Of a DNA stretch of 64,000 bases, positions 1-8,643 are shown piece after piece. Each line of letters starts with the position of its first letter. Positions within the stretch are counted from its first letter, which is position 1. This DNA is from Sporolactobacillus shoreae (GTDB lineage Bacteria > Bacillota > Bacilli > Bacillales > Sporolactobacillaceae): assembly GCF_004684935.1 (NCBI RefSeq), contig NZ_SRJD01000014.1, positions 1 to 64,000 on the forward strand, given 5' to 3'. The notes beneath the pieces were generated by a model. It saw only the letters and a program-made list of their open reading frames with translations, ran no database searches and was not told the origin of the DNA. The position numbers were made by a program, and so were the translations under genes.

Positions 1-91
1 AAAGGGAAAATCTTCAACTGGGATTAGATCCGTTTTAACTTTTGGATTTCAATTTCCCTGCTTAATCAAATATAAGGTGGGGGAATTTTTA

Positions 92-163
92 ATGACGATG
101 TGGGGGATTTTTCAATTGACAATTACATTAATTACAGCTATATTAACAAATTCAAAGCAATGA
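92..163 (+). CDS. possible 23-residue hydrophobic peptide
   Basis: A short open frame begins with ATG at 92, preceded by a strong Shine-Dalgarno run GGTGGGGG (76-83) at 8-nt spacing. The peptide starts MTMWGIFQLTITLIT and ends with a polar NSKQ tail, giving a single hydrophobic segment. This layout resembles small holin-like or type I toxin peptides of Firmicutes, but I recognise no family. No antisense RNA promoter or terminator is evident. Calling it a gene rests on the ribosome-binding site and the membrane-like composition only. Confidence 0.3.
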   Translation: MTMWGIFQLTITLITAILTNSKQ

Positions 164-425
164 TATCTAATAATTCTTTGATTTCCTGATTTGATCTGTT
201 TTTAAAAAGATCTACTCGAACTAATGGCTAATTGGCTATAGCAGGATATCAGAAAAAGACACAGTCTTGGGTATCAAACGACTAGCGTCTGCTTGGTTTT
301 AGAATATTGATTTCAGTTGCGGTTGTTAATCATAGGTATATTATAGAGCAATAATAATTACTGATAATCGTCCATATGTTAAAATGATTGCCAAGTGGCC
401 CTAGATTTACTTGGAGGTAATGCCA

Positions 426-749
426 TTGAAGAAAAAGTGGACGAATCAAATGACATTCCCAATCATCACAATGATTTTTGCTACTACGACAGTTTTTTTC
501 TGTCTATCTTCTATCGGTGTGTTTTTCCCCCAACCGTGGATAGAAATAAATTTTGCAGAATTTTTTTACATAATGACCTTATTTTTTTCGCTCACAGGAA
601 TGATCACCTATGTGATCAGTATTGTTAGACTTTGGAAGAACTATAAACACCCATCACTAAAAATTGGCTTAAACGTCTGTCTGCTTACCTTCGTCCTTTG
701 TTCTCTGTTTATTATCTTTTTAATCATGGCCAGCTATGCCGGCGTGTGA
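426..749 (+). CDS. small three-helix membrane protein, unknown function
   Basis: This is a 107-residue protein of unknown function. A TTG at 426 is preferred as start because GGAGGT (413-418) lies 7 nt upstream; an in-frame ATG at 420 would be too close to it. Three hydrophobic segments are visible, roughly residues 10-33, 40-62 and 78-102, separated by short basic loops such as LWKNYKHP. There is no signal-peptide cleavage site and no known domain motif that I can name. Neither flank forms an operon with it. Base composition is AT-rich, as in the rest of the first kilobase, compatible with accessory DNA next to ssrA. Confidence 0.6.
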   Translation: MKKKWTNQMTFPIITMIFATTTVFFCLSSIGVFFPQPWIEINFAEFFYIMTLFFSLTGMITYVISIVRLWKNYKHPSLKIGLNVCLLTFVLCSLFIIFLIMASYAGV

Positions 750-761
750 AGAACTCGAATC

Positions 762-780
762 GTCATTGTACTACAATGAC
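762..780. promoter_or_regulatory. 19-bp near-perfect palindrome
   Basis: GTCATTGTA and TACAATGAC form 9-bp inverted arms around one central C, 12 bp after the stop of the small membrane gene. It could be an operator, or a weak terminator (7-bp stem, 5-nt loop) followed by a T-rich stretch about 10 nt later. Confidence 0.3.
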
Positions 781-781
781 A

Positions 782-1018
782 TTAGTTGGTTTTTGATAAT
801 GTTTTAACTTGAAGTCGTCCACCTGTGCAGAGGCTGATGATTTTTCTGTTTTTGGGGCTTCCCGCCGAAGTTTCAAATATATTCCTGTTTGCTGTGAAAT
901 CATGATTTTCTGCATGCTGCTTTTTCCATACTTTAAGATCACTGCTCTCGATGTTTTTCTCTAGATAGACTTTCGTATCTGTATCTTCAATGATGCGCGT
1001 AGTTTCTAGCCAGCAAAA
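782..1018 (-). pseudogene. open-frame remnant, no start codon
   Basis: On the minus strand about 79 codons are open between a stop at 1019-1021 and a TAA at 782-784. The frame contains no ATG, GTG or TTG near its beginning. The predicted residues are charged and varied (for example RIIEDTDTKVYLEKN and ESSDLKVWKKQ), as in real protein. It lies just downstream of the 3' end of ssrA, a classic integration hotspot, so a decayed fragment of an integrated element is plausible. I do not recognise the family. Confidence 0.25.
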
Positions 1019-1032
1019 TTATAAAATGATCT

Positions 1033-1079
1033 AAAATTAAAATCCTCACAATCGCGTCATATCAACGATTTTGAGGATT
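1033..1079 (-). terminator. intrinsic terminator of ssrA
   Basis: Arms AATCCTCA and TGAGGATT, plus inner CAATCG/CGATTTTG pairing (1041-1079), form a hairpin. On the minus strand it is followed by a T-rich run. It lies about 27 nt after the tmRNA 3' end. Confidence 0.75.
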
Positions 1080-1105
1080 CTAAAAAAGTTATAAAATGCT
1101 CCGAA

Positions 1106-1461
1106 TGGAGACGGTGGGAGTCGAACCCACGTCCAGAAGCATCGTGATTTAAGTTTCTACGAGCGTAGTCGACATATTAGCATTTCGCCCCGGCGTCGGC
1201 CCGCCGACAGGCTTTCGCGGGACTATCCCGATTGATCTCTTCCCTGGCCTTCAGGATGCAGGCTTCCGGCGTATCCCACTAGAGTGAGTCCCTTACCCTA
1301 CCACATGGGCGATGGAGGGAGGGACCGCTAAAAGCTGATTAGGCAGCTAAAGCGAGGTTGTTGTTTTCTTTGCCAGTTATGGCTTTGGCGTTTTTACGAG
1401 GCCGACCCCCTCGGCTCGCCGCTTAAACCCGACCTACCCCTGTCGAATCCGTAACGTCCCC
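1106..1461 (-). ncRNA. ssrA: transfer-messenger RNA (tmRNA)
   Basis: This is tmRNA, which rescues ribosomes stalled on broken messages together with SmpB and adds a degradation tag. The 5' end GGGGACGTTACGGATTCGAC and the 3' tRNA-like end with GGGTTCGACTCCC pair through the acceptor stem GGGGACG/CGTCTCC. The terminal CCA is not encoded. The tag frame on the minus strand (1374 down to 1342, stop TAA at 1341-1339) reads GKENNNLALAA, so the full tag is A-GKENNNLALAA; the ALAA end is the usual ClpXP/ClpCP signal. smpB, its normal neighbour, is about 9.3 kb upstream because accessory genes intervene. Confidence 0.97.
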
Positions 1462-1737
1462 GTTAAATAACGGGCGTGCTGGAAAATGAAAAAACTTCCA
1501 TAACTGTTGTACTGCGTCATTCTTGCAGTGCAAAAATTGTAACACGAAATAAGAATTTGTGCAACTTTTTTCCATTAAGTGTGCGACGAAAGACTTGCCC
1601 ATATTTTTCGCATGGTTTAATATCCTTGACCGTATTGGCTTTGATTTCGATATGAATCGTGTAAAATCTACTTCTGAAATCTTTACAGAAAGCGGATGAG
1701 TGTTACAATGTTCAAAAATAAACAAGGAGGAACCCCA

Positions 1738-2505
1738 TTGATATTAGAAGAATTTGACCCGGCTGAAGGAATCATTACACCGTTTGATTCTGACATGACG
1801 TTAACAGTAGATCGATTGCCTGAGATATTAATTGCTCCTTTCTCTGGTGAGGTTATGGCTGAAATTATTGCAAGTGAAAACTGTATTTGGGTTGGCGAAC
1901 AACACTCGATTAACCAATCATATCCTGTTTACCTATACAAAGACGGAGACAGAGACTACACCATAGCTCGTGCAGAACTCGGAGCGACAAATTGCATCGG
2001 AGCATTAGAGGAACTAATGGCGAACGGTGTTAAAAAGGTCATCCTATTTGGCTCATGTGGTGTGCTTGACAAGTCAATCCCAGCTCATCAAGTCATTGTT
2101 CCTACAAGTGCGATACGTGATGAGGGAACAAGTTACCACTATGCTCCATCTGCTGATGAAATTGAGATCAACCCGCAGAGCATTAAAAAACTTATTCGTG
2201 TTTTTGACCAGGCAAATGTCGATTATATGACAGCAAAAACGTGGACTACTGACGGATTTTTCAGGGAAACACCAAATAAAACAAAGCACCGTCTTGAGAT
2301 GGGATGTCAAGTTGTTGACATGGAGTGTTCAGCGGTGGCGGCTTGGGCACAATATCGTCATACAGAGACTTATCACTTCTTTTATACGGCTGATCATGTC
2401 GACATTGAAGATAAGAAATGGAGGCCTAGACGTTTAGAAAGAACTGCAGCTCATCCAGTTTATTCTTTTTTTGAATTGGCTTTGTATCTTGCAAAAAATT
2501 TGTAG
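1738..2505 (+). CDS. nucleoside phosphorylase (PNP/UDP family)
   Basis: This cytosolic enzyme of the purine/uridine phosphorylase superfamily should cleave a nucleoside with phosphate to free base and ribose-1-phosphate; the base preference cannot be read from sequence. Start: TTG at 1738 with AAGGAGG (1724-1730) 7 nt upstream, giving 255 residues, normal for the family. Family signs are the phosphate-binding stretch KVILFGSCGVLD with the following IVPTSAIRDEGTSYHY segment, and the ribose/base-site motif VVDMECSAVAAWA near residue 197, where the ME pair contacts the ribose. The C-terminus is helical. The gene is divergent from ssrA and convergent with the surface-protein gene. A TTTGAT-N16-TAAAAT promoter may sit upstream (about 1640-1667). 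Confidence 0.85.
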   Translation: MILEEFDPAEGIITPFDSDMTLTVDRLPEILIAPFSGEVMAEIIASENCIWVGEQHSINQSYPVYLYKDGDRDYTIARAELGATNCIGALEELMANGVKKVILFGSCGVLDKSIPAHQVIVPTSAIRDEGTSYHYAPSADEIEINPQSIKKLIRVFDQANVDYMTAKTWTTDGFFRETPNKTKHRLEMGCQVVDMECSAVAAWAQYRHTETYHFFYTADHVDIEDKKWRPRRLERTAAHPVYSFFELALYLAKNL

Positions 2506-2517
2506 CGATTAAATACC

Positions 2518-2549
2518 AAAAAAGAGCGAGCCCTGAATAGGTTCACTCC
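2518..2549 (-). terminator. terminator of the LPXTG protein gene
   Basis: GAGCGAGCC and GGTTCACTC form a 9-bp imperfect stem (2525-2549), followed on the minus strand by TTTTTT. It lies 33 bp past the stop codon. Confidence 0.65.
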
Positions 2550-2581
2550 CAATAAGATTGAACTTGAAGACAATTTACCGG

Positions 2582-5344
2582 TCAGTTGTTCTTCTTAAGT
2601 CTTCTGGTGATGAAGGTGATCAGCCCAGCGAATATGAACAGAGCCAGCCCGCTTAGCATCGCGAAGAAGTCACTGCCGTCTCCGGTAGTAGGCAGTATGT
2701 CTGATTTCGCCTGAAGTCTCTTCTTGTCGACGGTCTGAGCCGTTAATCCGGTGCGTTCCTGAGTCAGATTGGTTCGGGCATGATCGACCTGTTGCGTGCT
2801 ACCCCCGTTACTTTCAAAATGTACCGTGTACGGATTGGCAGTCCACTTCGCATAGAGTGTTGTATCTGCAGTAATTTTCGTACCAAAATCAAAAACCTTA
2901 GTCAGACCGTTGTCTGCGTACCAGCCGGCAAATGTATAACCCGTTTGCGAGGGATCGGCAGGTTTGACGGCCGAATCGCCATAATTCAACTTCTGATCGC
3001 TGATTGCCGAACCTCCATTGCTGTCGAAACTGACAGTATAAGGATTAATCGTCCACTGGGCATATAACTGGACATTTGCAGATCCCAATGTAAAAGAGTC
3101 TCCAGGTGCATAGGCCGTCCCACTTCCATTTGATTCTGTATTCCATCCGGTAAATGTGTAGCCTATTTTACTTAAGTTACCTGTATTCCTGGCTAAAGTG
3201 ACTGCGCTCTTATACTGATCGCTCTCATTGCTAGGCACGCTGCCACCATCATTACCATTCCCGTCATACATTATAGAGTATCTGCTGGCAGTCCATTTCG
3301 CATAGAGTGTCGTATCCCCTGCAACAGTATCCTTATTGAAATCCCAGGTCTCCGTCAAATTCTTGTCCGTGTACCATCCGGTAAAAGTATAGCCTTCTTT
3401 TGTCGGCACGGAGGGAACGCTGATTATTGCCCCATAATCAGCGTCAATAGCAGTGACTGCACTCCCTGCATTACTGTCGAAGCGAACGGTGTAGTGGTTG
3501 GGGTTCCATTTAGCATAAAGTGTCCTATTAGTGGTGATCACCGTGCTAAAATCGAATGCCTTTGTCAACCCGCTGTCCGCGTACCAGCCATCAAAAGTGT
3601 AACCTGTGCGGGCTGGCTCAGACGGCTCTGAGACTTTATCACCATAGTTCACCGTCTGATCATCGGCAGCCGACCCACCATTCCTCTCGAAACTGACCGA
3701 ATAGCTGTTAATCTCCCACTGGGCGTACAGTGTGACACTTGACTCGCTGATCGTTAAAAGGTCATTAGCATGATAAGTCGTGCCGCTTCCATCTGATTCG
3801 GTGTTCCACCCCTCGAATGTATAGCCGGATCGGCTAAGTTCACCGAGATTTCCTTGTACAGTTACTGTATCACCTGATGCGGTAAGTACCGACTGAGGTG
3901 GAACAAAGCCTCCGTCATTGCCGTTTCCGTCATATGCTACGTGGTATTGCGCTATAGGAGCCCACTGGGCGTACATTGTCACGTTGAATGTACCTAAAGT
4001 GTATTTGTCGCCAGGTTGGTAAGTCGTGCCGCTTCCATCCGCTTTGGTATTCCATCCAGTAAAACTGTAACCAGATCGGGTAAATTGATTAGCCACAACG
4101 TCAAATTGTGTACCCGGTTCCGATAGGGGAGTGGTGTATGTTATATCGTCCTCGTTACTTCCGTTCCCGTTATACGTTATTAAGTAAAAGTTTTTTGTCC
4201 ACTTGGCATATAGTGTTACATCGGATGTACCCATTGTTAACTGAGCACCTGGCGCATAAGTCGTTCCACTCCCGTCCGGCTTTGTATTCCAGCCATCGAA
4301 AGTGTACCCGTCTTTTCCTAGATTGCCAGTATTGTTCTGTACGGTAACGGTATCTTGTTCCTTATACGCATTATTGTCGGTCGGCACACTCCCTGCAGTA
4401 CTGCCATTGTCATTATAGGTCACTAAATAGTGTGAAACAAAAAATGGATAGCCGCCGTTTACCGCCGAATTAATACCCCACGTATTGTCAAAATCCCAAC
4501 CGGCATCTGTGTAGGTTGAGCTGGTCTTCATCTCTGCTGTTGTCTTCGGTGTCCCCCTGCCAGTATCGGATTGACCCGTTGTCTCAGTATTATAAAAGCT
4601 GTTCAGAATTGTGGATCCGGCATTAATGCCTACAAGGCCGCCGACAGAAGATGTGCCGTTCACACGACCCGTTGCGTAGGTATTATTGATGCCGCCTCCA
4701 TATCCATAACCAACAAGTCCACCGGCGCCATCGCGGCCGTTTACATTTCCAGTCGCATAGGTGTTGGTAATATTGCCCAGGTTACGTCCCACCAGACCTC
4801 CTGTTCCACGATCACCATATACGATACATGAAGAATAGGAGTTAACAATACTTCCCCCATCGTTTGAGCCTGCCAATCCGCCAATGTGCATATTTCCACT
4901 GACACTGCCGCCCTCTATTCCGATATCCTCAACCTTTCCCCCAAGGCCGACATCACCAAACAGTCCAATAAAATTGCTCGAAGGACGATTGATCTGAAGT
5001 CCGATGATCTTGTGCCCCTGCCCATCAAATGTACCTGTGAAAGTGGTTGATTCATTTCCGATCGGTTCCCAGCCGGCACCGCCATGATAACCCGCACCGC
5101 TTGATGATACATACGATGACAAATCAATATCATTTACCAATTGATAGTGGGCAGATAAATCATTACGTACATTATCCAATTGCTGCGGTGTTGCGATCAT
5201 CCATGGATCCTCTGCTGTTCCGTTACCCCCGGCGAAGCTCGAGGCAGCCGCAAGCCCTACTTGGGGATAGGTAAATAATTGAACAATTGGTGATAGCAAC
5301 ATTATAAAAGCAAGAAAAATAAAAGAGTATTTTTTCGAATGCAT
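2582..5344 (-). CDS. LPXTG-anchored surface protein with GLUG and InlB-type repeats
   Basis: This is a probable sortase-anchored adhesin of 920 residues. The chosen start (MHSKKYS, ATG at 5344) follows an extended Shine-Dalgarno-like AAAGGAGATGATCC; an upstream in-frame Met exists but has no ribosome site. Order of parts: signal peptide (about 1-33, ending LAAA); a GLUG-repeat beta-helix region (about 35-260) with GGLVGxNxGxI motifs and NTYATG turns; seven complete InlB B-type (Listeria-Bacteroides) repeats, each ending GW...LYAKW or MYAQW; an eighth repeat that stops after about ten residues; then LPTTG (884-888), a hydrophobic helix and a basic tail RRLKKNN. No sortase gene is in the window. 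The upstream LuxR-type regulator on the same strand is a plausible activator. Confidence 0.88.
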   Translation of the reverse strand: MHSKKYSFIFLAFIMLLSPIVQLFTYPQVGLAAASSFAGGNGTAEDPWMIATPQQLDNVRNDLSAHYQLVNDIDLSSYVSSSGAGYHGGAGWEPIGNESTTFTGTFDGQGHKIIGLQINRPSSNFIGLFGDVGLGGKVEDIGIEGGSVSGNMHIGGLAGSNDGGSIVNSYSSCIVYGDRGTGGLVGRNLGNITNTYATGNVNGRDGAGGLVGYGYGGGINNTYATGRVNGTSSVGGLVGINAGSTILNSFYNTETTGQSDTGRGTPKTTAEMKTSSTYTDAGWDFDNTWGINSAVNGGYPFFVSHYLVTYNDNGSTAGSVPTDNNAYKEQDTVTVQNNTGNLGKDGYTFDGWNTKPDGSGTTYAPGAQLTMGTSDVTLYAKWTKNFYLITYNGNGSNEDDITYTTPLSEPGTQFDVVANQFTRSGYSFTGWNTKADGSGTTYQPGDKYTLGTFNVTMYAQWAPIAQYHVAYDGNGNDGGFVPPQSVLTASGDTVTVQGNLGELSRSGYTFEGWNTESDGSGTTYHANDLLTISESSVTLYAQWEINSYSVSFERNGGSAADDQTVNYGDKVSEPSEPARTGYTFDGWYADSGLTKAFDFSTVITTNRTLYAKWNPNHYTVRFDSNAGSAVTAIDADYGAIISVPSVPTKEGYTFTGWYTDKNLTETWDFNKDTVAGDTTLYAKWTASRYSIMYDGNGNDGGSVPSNESDQYKSAVTLARNTGNLSKIGYTFTGWNTESNGSGTAYAPGDSFTLGSANVQLYAQWTINPYTVSFDSNGGSAISDQKLNYGDSAVKPADPSQTGYTFAGWYADNGLTKVFDFGTKITADTTLYAKWTANPYTVHFESNGGSTQQVDHARTNLTQERTGLTAQTVDKKRLQAKSDILPTTGDGSDFFAMLSGLALFIFAGLITFITRRLKKNN

Positions 5345-5395
5345 GTTTGTTGGATCATCTCCTTTCTTATAGAAAATTTCATAAATAGTGTTCAT

Positions 5396-5411
5396 TGTGA
5401 TATATGTCACA
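5396..5411. promoter_or_regulatory. FNR/CRP-type box upstream of the surface-protein gene
   Basis: TGTGA-TATATG-TCACA is a perfect match to the TGTGA-N6-TCACA consensus of Bacillus FNR. Its centre is about 59 bp before the chosen start codon. Possible -10 elements (TATTTA or TATGAA on the minus strand) would put the box at about -28 to -33, closer to a repressor position than to the activator position at -41.5. Confidence 0.5.
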
Positions 5412-5447
5412 TCACTCTTTCGTATAAAATTATATCTAAAAATGTCA

Positions 5448-5490
5448 AAAAAAAGATCCACCCTCGGGTAGAGACAGGGGTGGATCTTTC
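5448..5490 (-). terminator. terminator of the LuxR-type regulator gene
   Basis: AAAGATCCACCC and GGGTGGATCTTT form a 12-bp perfect stem (5453-5490), followed on the minus strand by a T run. It separates the regulator from the surface-protein gene, which therefore probably has its own promoter. Confidence 0.9.
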
Positions 5491-5500
5491 GTGAATAAAT

Positions 5501-8140
5501 TCAAAGTCCCAATTCTTTTCCTTTTCGAATCGCTGCCAATCGGCTGTGAACGTCGAGTTTACTGTATACATTATTGATATGCGTTTTGACCGTGCCATAG
5601 CTGATATTCAGTTTTTCAGCAATTTCTTTGTTCTTCATTCCTCGTACAATTAATTGCAGCACGTTACTTTCCTGTTCCGTTAAAAGGTCAGTCAACGGAT
5701 TGACCACGACAGAGGCCTGATCCTCCGTCAACTCACCTATCTTGTTTCTAAAACGAGACAGGAGTGAGCGAATATAATTCAGAGATGGCGCGCCTCCGGT
5801 TTGTATGCCCTTCGGCAACCGGACATACTGGGAAAGTAATTCTGCCATCGGCTTCCCTTCATCGACAAAGATGCGTATAAATTCTTCGGGTTCCGTTCGA
5901 CTTAATACTGTTCTCAACTTTTCAAGAGCGAACTCTGTTTTTCCCATCTTCTGCAGAAGAATTGATTGTAAGATCATGACTTCCGTCCAATAGAAAACAC
6001 GTTCTCCCTTATAGGAGACCGTTCTAAGCCTTTCAGAAAATGCCCACGCCTCCTCAAAGGAATTTTTAATAATTAAAATACGTAGCAAGAAAAGATATTC
6101 GAACAGCCGAGCGACTGATAATTCATCATTAATGGACAGCGAATAGTGCTTGATCCATTCATCCGCCGGTTCCATATTCCCCTTCTTTAGAGCAAGATCG
6201 GACAGCTCTGCATCGAAATAGATCAGTGCCGAGGGAACCCCTAGAACCATACAATTCCTCTTTGCCTGCAGCAAGATTTGCTCGGCTTCAACCAATAATC
6301 CTTGAGCTTTTTTGATGCGGGAATGCAATAGCCACGCGGGTACCAACGCTTCGGAAGCAACTGGATTATTAAAATCTGTTGATTCAAAAACGACATTTAA
6401 TGTAGATTCAGCTTCGTCAAGGTCATCCCATTCATAAAGGAACTCAGAGAGTCCGACCCTTGCCGGAGATCCCAAATCCAGATCATCCACCGTTGCGATT
6501 ATATTTTGGTAAAAAGGAGTCAGAAGTGAACGATGCAATTGACCTTCAGGCGGCGCAACATGATCTTTGACCATGGAAGGCGTGCCCATATTTTTCTGGG
6601 CGAAAACGAGTTTCGGTCCCGACGGATTAAATTGTCTGGAACGCTTCATATTCTGAACGACCAGATTCATGTCGTGTAATGCCTCCGCAGAAAAATATGC
6701 CTTTACAAAATAAAAACTGCCCCAAAAATTATTCTTTTCATCCGTCGTCCAACTGCCTGACAAACGATCAAACTGTTTCTCCGCTTCACTAAGCATTTTT
6801 TCGACTAAATTGTACCTTTTATCACCGTAAAGTAAGGAGAGTGCGTAGGAAAAGTAGAGTGATGGACATTCCAAAAGCATTGCCCTAGGTATCTTGGACA
6901 ACCATGATTTTAATAGTGACCATTCCATACGCAACATTTTCGTTGTCATTTTTCCCAACAAACGTAAAGCAGGTTCAAAATGTTCTCCGGTTATGTAGTA
7001 TTCTAATGCTTCTTCCTCAGAAAGCTGCTCTTCACACCATTCTCCTGCATTCAGATACAGTAATGAAATTCGATCAGGATTCGTTCGCTTCATCCTATGT
7101 TGTAGAAATTCAGAGAATAAATGATGGAACCGATACCAGCCATGCACTTCGTCCAATGGAGTCAGAAAGAGCTGGGCATGTTCCAGATCATCAAGCATTA
7201 CCTGCCCATTGTCTTCGCCAGTAATCGCGTTGCATAGATGAGCATTCATTCGTTTAAGAACGGCACATTCCATCAGAAATTTCTGTACCGGTTCACTTTG
7301 CTGATGAAAAACCTCTTCAAGCAAATATTGCTCCAACAAACGAAAATTTCCGGAAAAGTTTTGAATATTAGTTAACGTTTGATCCGGATACTGCAATGCC
7401 ATTCCAGCCAGTTTCAGAGCTGTCACCCAGCCCTCCGTTCGCTGCACCAAGTCCGCAATTACTTTCTGATCCAAATGCAGCTTCATGCAGCGAAGATAAA
7501 AATCAGCACCCTCCGCATTGGTAAATGATAGATCCTTTGCATCTATGCGGTGCAAAAGTTGATTGGTTTGCAGCTTCGCCGATAGAAAAGGAGGTTCCGT
7601 TCGGCTAGCAATAAAAAGATGGACGTGATCAGGCAAATGTTCTATAAAATAGGAAAAAGACGAGACTAAGCTTTTTTCTGTTATGAAGTGAAAATCATCC
7701 AAGATCAACACAAGTGTTTGTTCTGTCTTCTGCAGCTCGTTTAAAATCATGTTGAGGGCCTGCTCAAAATCGGTTGGATAGAGCATATTTAAGTAAGGCA
7801 GCGCTCTTTTTTCAAAACCAAAGTCTTGAACATCTATTGATGCAATCAAGTACCGCCAAAAACGAACAAGATTGTTATCTGCCTGTTCTAAAGAGAGCCA
7901 ACCCGGACGATGATCCAGTCGATATGTCCACTCAGCAAGCAACGTCGATTTTCCATAGCCTGCCGGCGCGCTAATAAAAGTCAAATTTCTTTGTATCCCT
8001 TGATCTAACAGCGCAGCTAATCTTGGTCGGAGAAGCGTTTCTGTTTTTATTTTGGGAATGTGGCATTTTGTAACAAGAATTGATGTCATTAATGGAGTAT
8101 CTATATTCTGACCAGGCAGCGGCATCTGCTTATCCCCCAT
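5501..8140 (-). CDS. MalT/LuxR-type ATP-dependent transcriptional regulator
   Basis: This is a large (about 879-residue) STAND-type activator of the MalT/LAL family, thought to bind ATP and an unknown inducer and then activate transcription. Near the N-terminus is Walker A APAGYGKST (58-66), followed by Walker B with LVLILDDF around residue 143. The middle is helical and TPR-like. The C-terminal 65 residues form a LuxR helix-turn-helix, with LTEQESNVLQLIVRGMKNKE and the recognition part NISYGTVKTHINNVYSKL. The start is uncertain: ATG 8140 has a poor ribosome site, whereas ATG 8125 follows a GGGGGA run. The next gene on the strand is the LPXTG protein, its likely target; this is inferred from position only. 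Confidence 0.9.
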   Translation of the reverse strand: MGDKQMPLPGQNIDTPLMTSILVTKCHIPKIKTETLLRPRLAALLDQGIQRNLTFISAPAGYGKSTLLAEWTYRLDHRPGWLSLEQADNNLVRFWRYLIASIDVQDFGFEKRALPYLNMLYPTDFEQALNMILNELQKTEQTLVLILDDFHFITEKSLVSSFSYFIEHLPDHVHLFIASRTEPPFLSAKLQTNQLLHRIDAKDLSFTNAEGADFYLRCMKLHLDQKVIADLVQRTEGWVTALKLAGMALQYPDQTLTNIQNFSGNFRLLEQYLLEEVFHQQSEPVQKFLMECAVLKRMNAHLCNAITGEDNGQVMLDDLEHAQLFLTPLDEVHGWYRFHHLFSEFLQHRMKRTNPDRISLLYLNAGEWCEEQLSEEEALEYYITGEHFEPALRLLGKMTTKMLRMEWSLLKSWLSKIPRAMLLECPSLYFSYALSLLYGDKRYNLVEKMLSEAEKQFDRLSGSWTTDEKNNFWGSFYFVKAYFSAEALHDMNLVVQNMKRSRQFNPSGPKLVFAQKNMGTPSMVKDHVAPPEGQLHRSLLTPFYQNIIATVDDLDLGSPARVGLSEFLYEWDDLDEAESTLNVVFESTDFNNPVASEALVPAWLLHSRIKKAQGLLVEAEQILLQAKRNCMVLGVPSALIYFDAELSDLALKKGNMEPADEWIKHYSLSINDELSVARLFEYLFLLRILIIKNSFEEAWAFSERLRTVSYKGERVFYWTEVMILQSILLQKMGKTEFALEKLRTVLSRTEPEEFIRIFVDEGKPMAELLSQYVRLPKGIQTGGAPSLNYIRSLLSRFRNKIGELTEDQASVVVNPLTDLLTEQESNVLQLIVRGMKNKEIAEKLNISYGTVKTHINNVYSKLDVHSRLAAIRKGKELGL

Positions 8141-8420
8141 TCACTTTATTATTCTCTTTATAAACTGATTAACGAGATGGATGCAAGCAATTCGCTTTCA
8201 TTATTTTCCAATAATTAGTTCTATTCTCTAGAAACGCGTTGCGTCAACACTATGCCTCTGCCCTATCTATTGTTTTCATTACTCTCCAGGAACAGATTTA
8301 CTTTGTGCATTGTTGCTGACTGCATAAAATTATGATTTATTGTGATACATTATTTTTTCTTTGCGGCACTAGTGAGAAGAGGAATGAAATACCAGACTAA
8401 GACCGTTGATCGCTTTGTGA
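8141..8420. other. gene-less stretch between divergent genes
   Basis: This holds the upstream region of the LuxR-type regulator (minus) and runs up to the methyltransferase promoter (plus). I see no coding sequence, repeat or clear operator in it. Confidence 0.5.
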
Positions 8421-8426
8421 TATAAT
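8421..8426 (+). promoter_or_regulatory. extended -10 promoter of the methyltransferase leader
   Basis: TATAAT preceded by TGA forms an extended -10 (TGATATAAT). No good -35 is visible. The predicted start near 8433 gives a leader of about 210 nt before the methyltransferase. Confidence 0.55.
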
Positions 8427-8458
8427 GGATCCAATCTTTCAAAAGAGGTGTGAAGCGG

Positions 8459-8488
8459 ATGTTTCTCCGTATCATTCGAAGTATCTAA
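8459..8488 (+). CDS. 9-codon leader peptide
   Basis: The peptide MFLRIIRSI is encoded by ATG 8459 to TAA 8486-8488. A Shine-Dalgarno AGAGGTG lies about 10 nt upstream. Its stop codon falls inside the left arm of a 10-bp stem (8484-8493 with 8552-8561), so a ribosome stalled or terminating here would open that stem. This is the layout of translation-coupled attenuators upstream of inducible resistance genes. The peptide itself is unlike leader peptides I know. Confidence 0.4.
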   Translation: MFLRIIRSI

Positions 8489-8561
8489 GTTTCGGGCTGG
8501 GTAAAAACGCGTGCCAGCCATCAAGGGTGGAGTTTGCCCTTTGGTCGTTATGAAACTTAGA
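8484..8561 (+). promoter_or_regulatory. structured leader RNA (three-way junction)
   Basis: A closing stem TCTAAGTTTC/GAAACTTAGA (10 bp, perfect) encloses two hairpins: GGCTGG/CCAGCC (8495-8500 with 8514-8519) and AAGGG/CCCTT (8523-8527 with 8537-8541). With the leader peptide and the downstream terminator it forms a likely cis-regulatory element. It does not match a riboswitch class that I recognise. Confidence 0.5.
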
Positions 8562-8594
8562 ACTTGAATGGGCGCCAAGCATTCATGGAAAAAC

Positions 8595-8624
8595 CAGGCA
8601 CTCTGCGTCTGGTGCCTGTTAATT
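8595..8624 (+). terminator. attenuator-type terminator before the methyltransferase
   Basis: CAGGCAC/GTGCCTG (8595-8601 with 8612-8618) is followed by TTAATTTT. GGCGCC at 8571-8576 could pair instead with GGTGCC (8611-8616) and so act as an antiterminator. Confidence 0.55.
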
Positions 8625-8643
8625 TTGAAGGGTGGATATGAGG

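Noticed and set aside
1423-1725. Minus-strand 100-residue frame
   Set aside because: It covers the tmRNA 5' end and promoter regions, has no ribosome site and no protein-like features.
8484-8561. Known riboswitch (purine-type three-way junction) or T-box
   Set aside because: The closing stem with two hairpins resembles a purine riboswitch in shape, but junction and loop sequences do not match. AGGGTGG alone is not a T-box because the specifier loop and the TGGA-type antiterminator context are missing.
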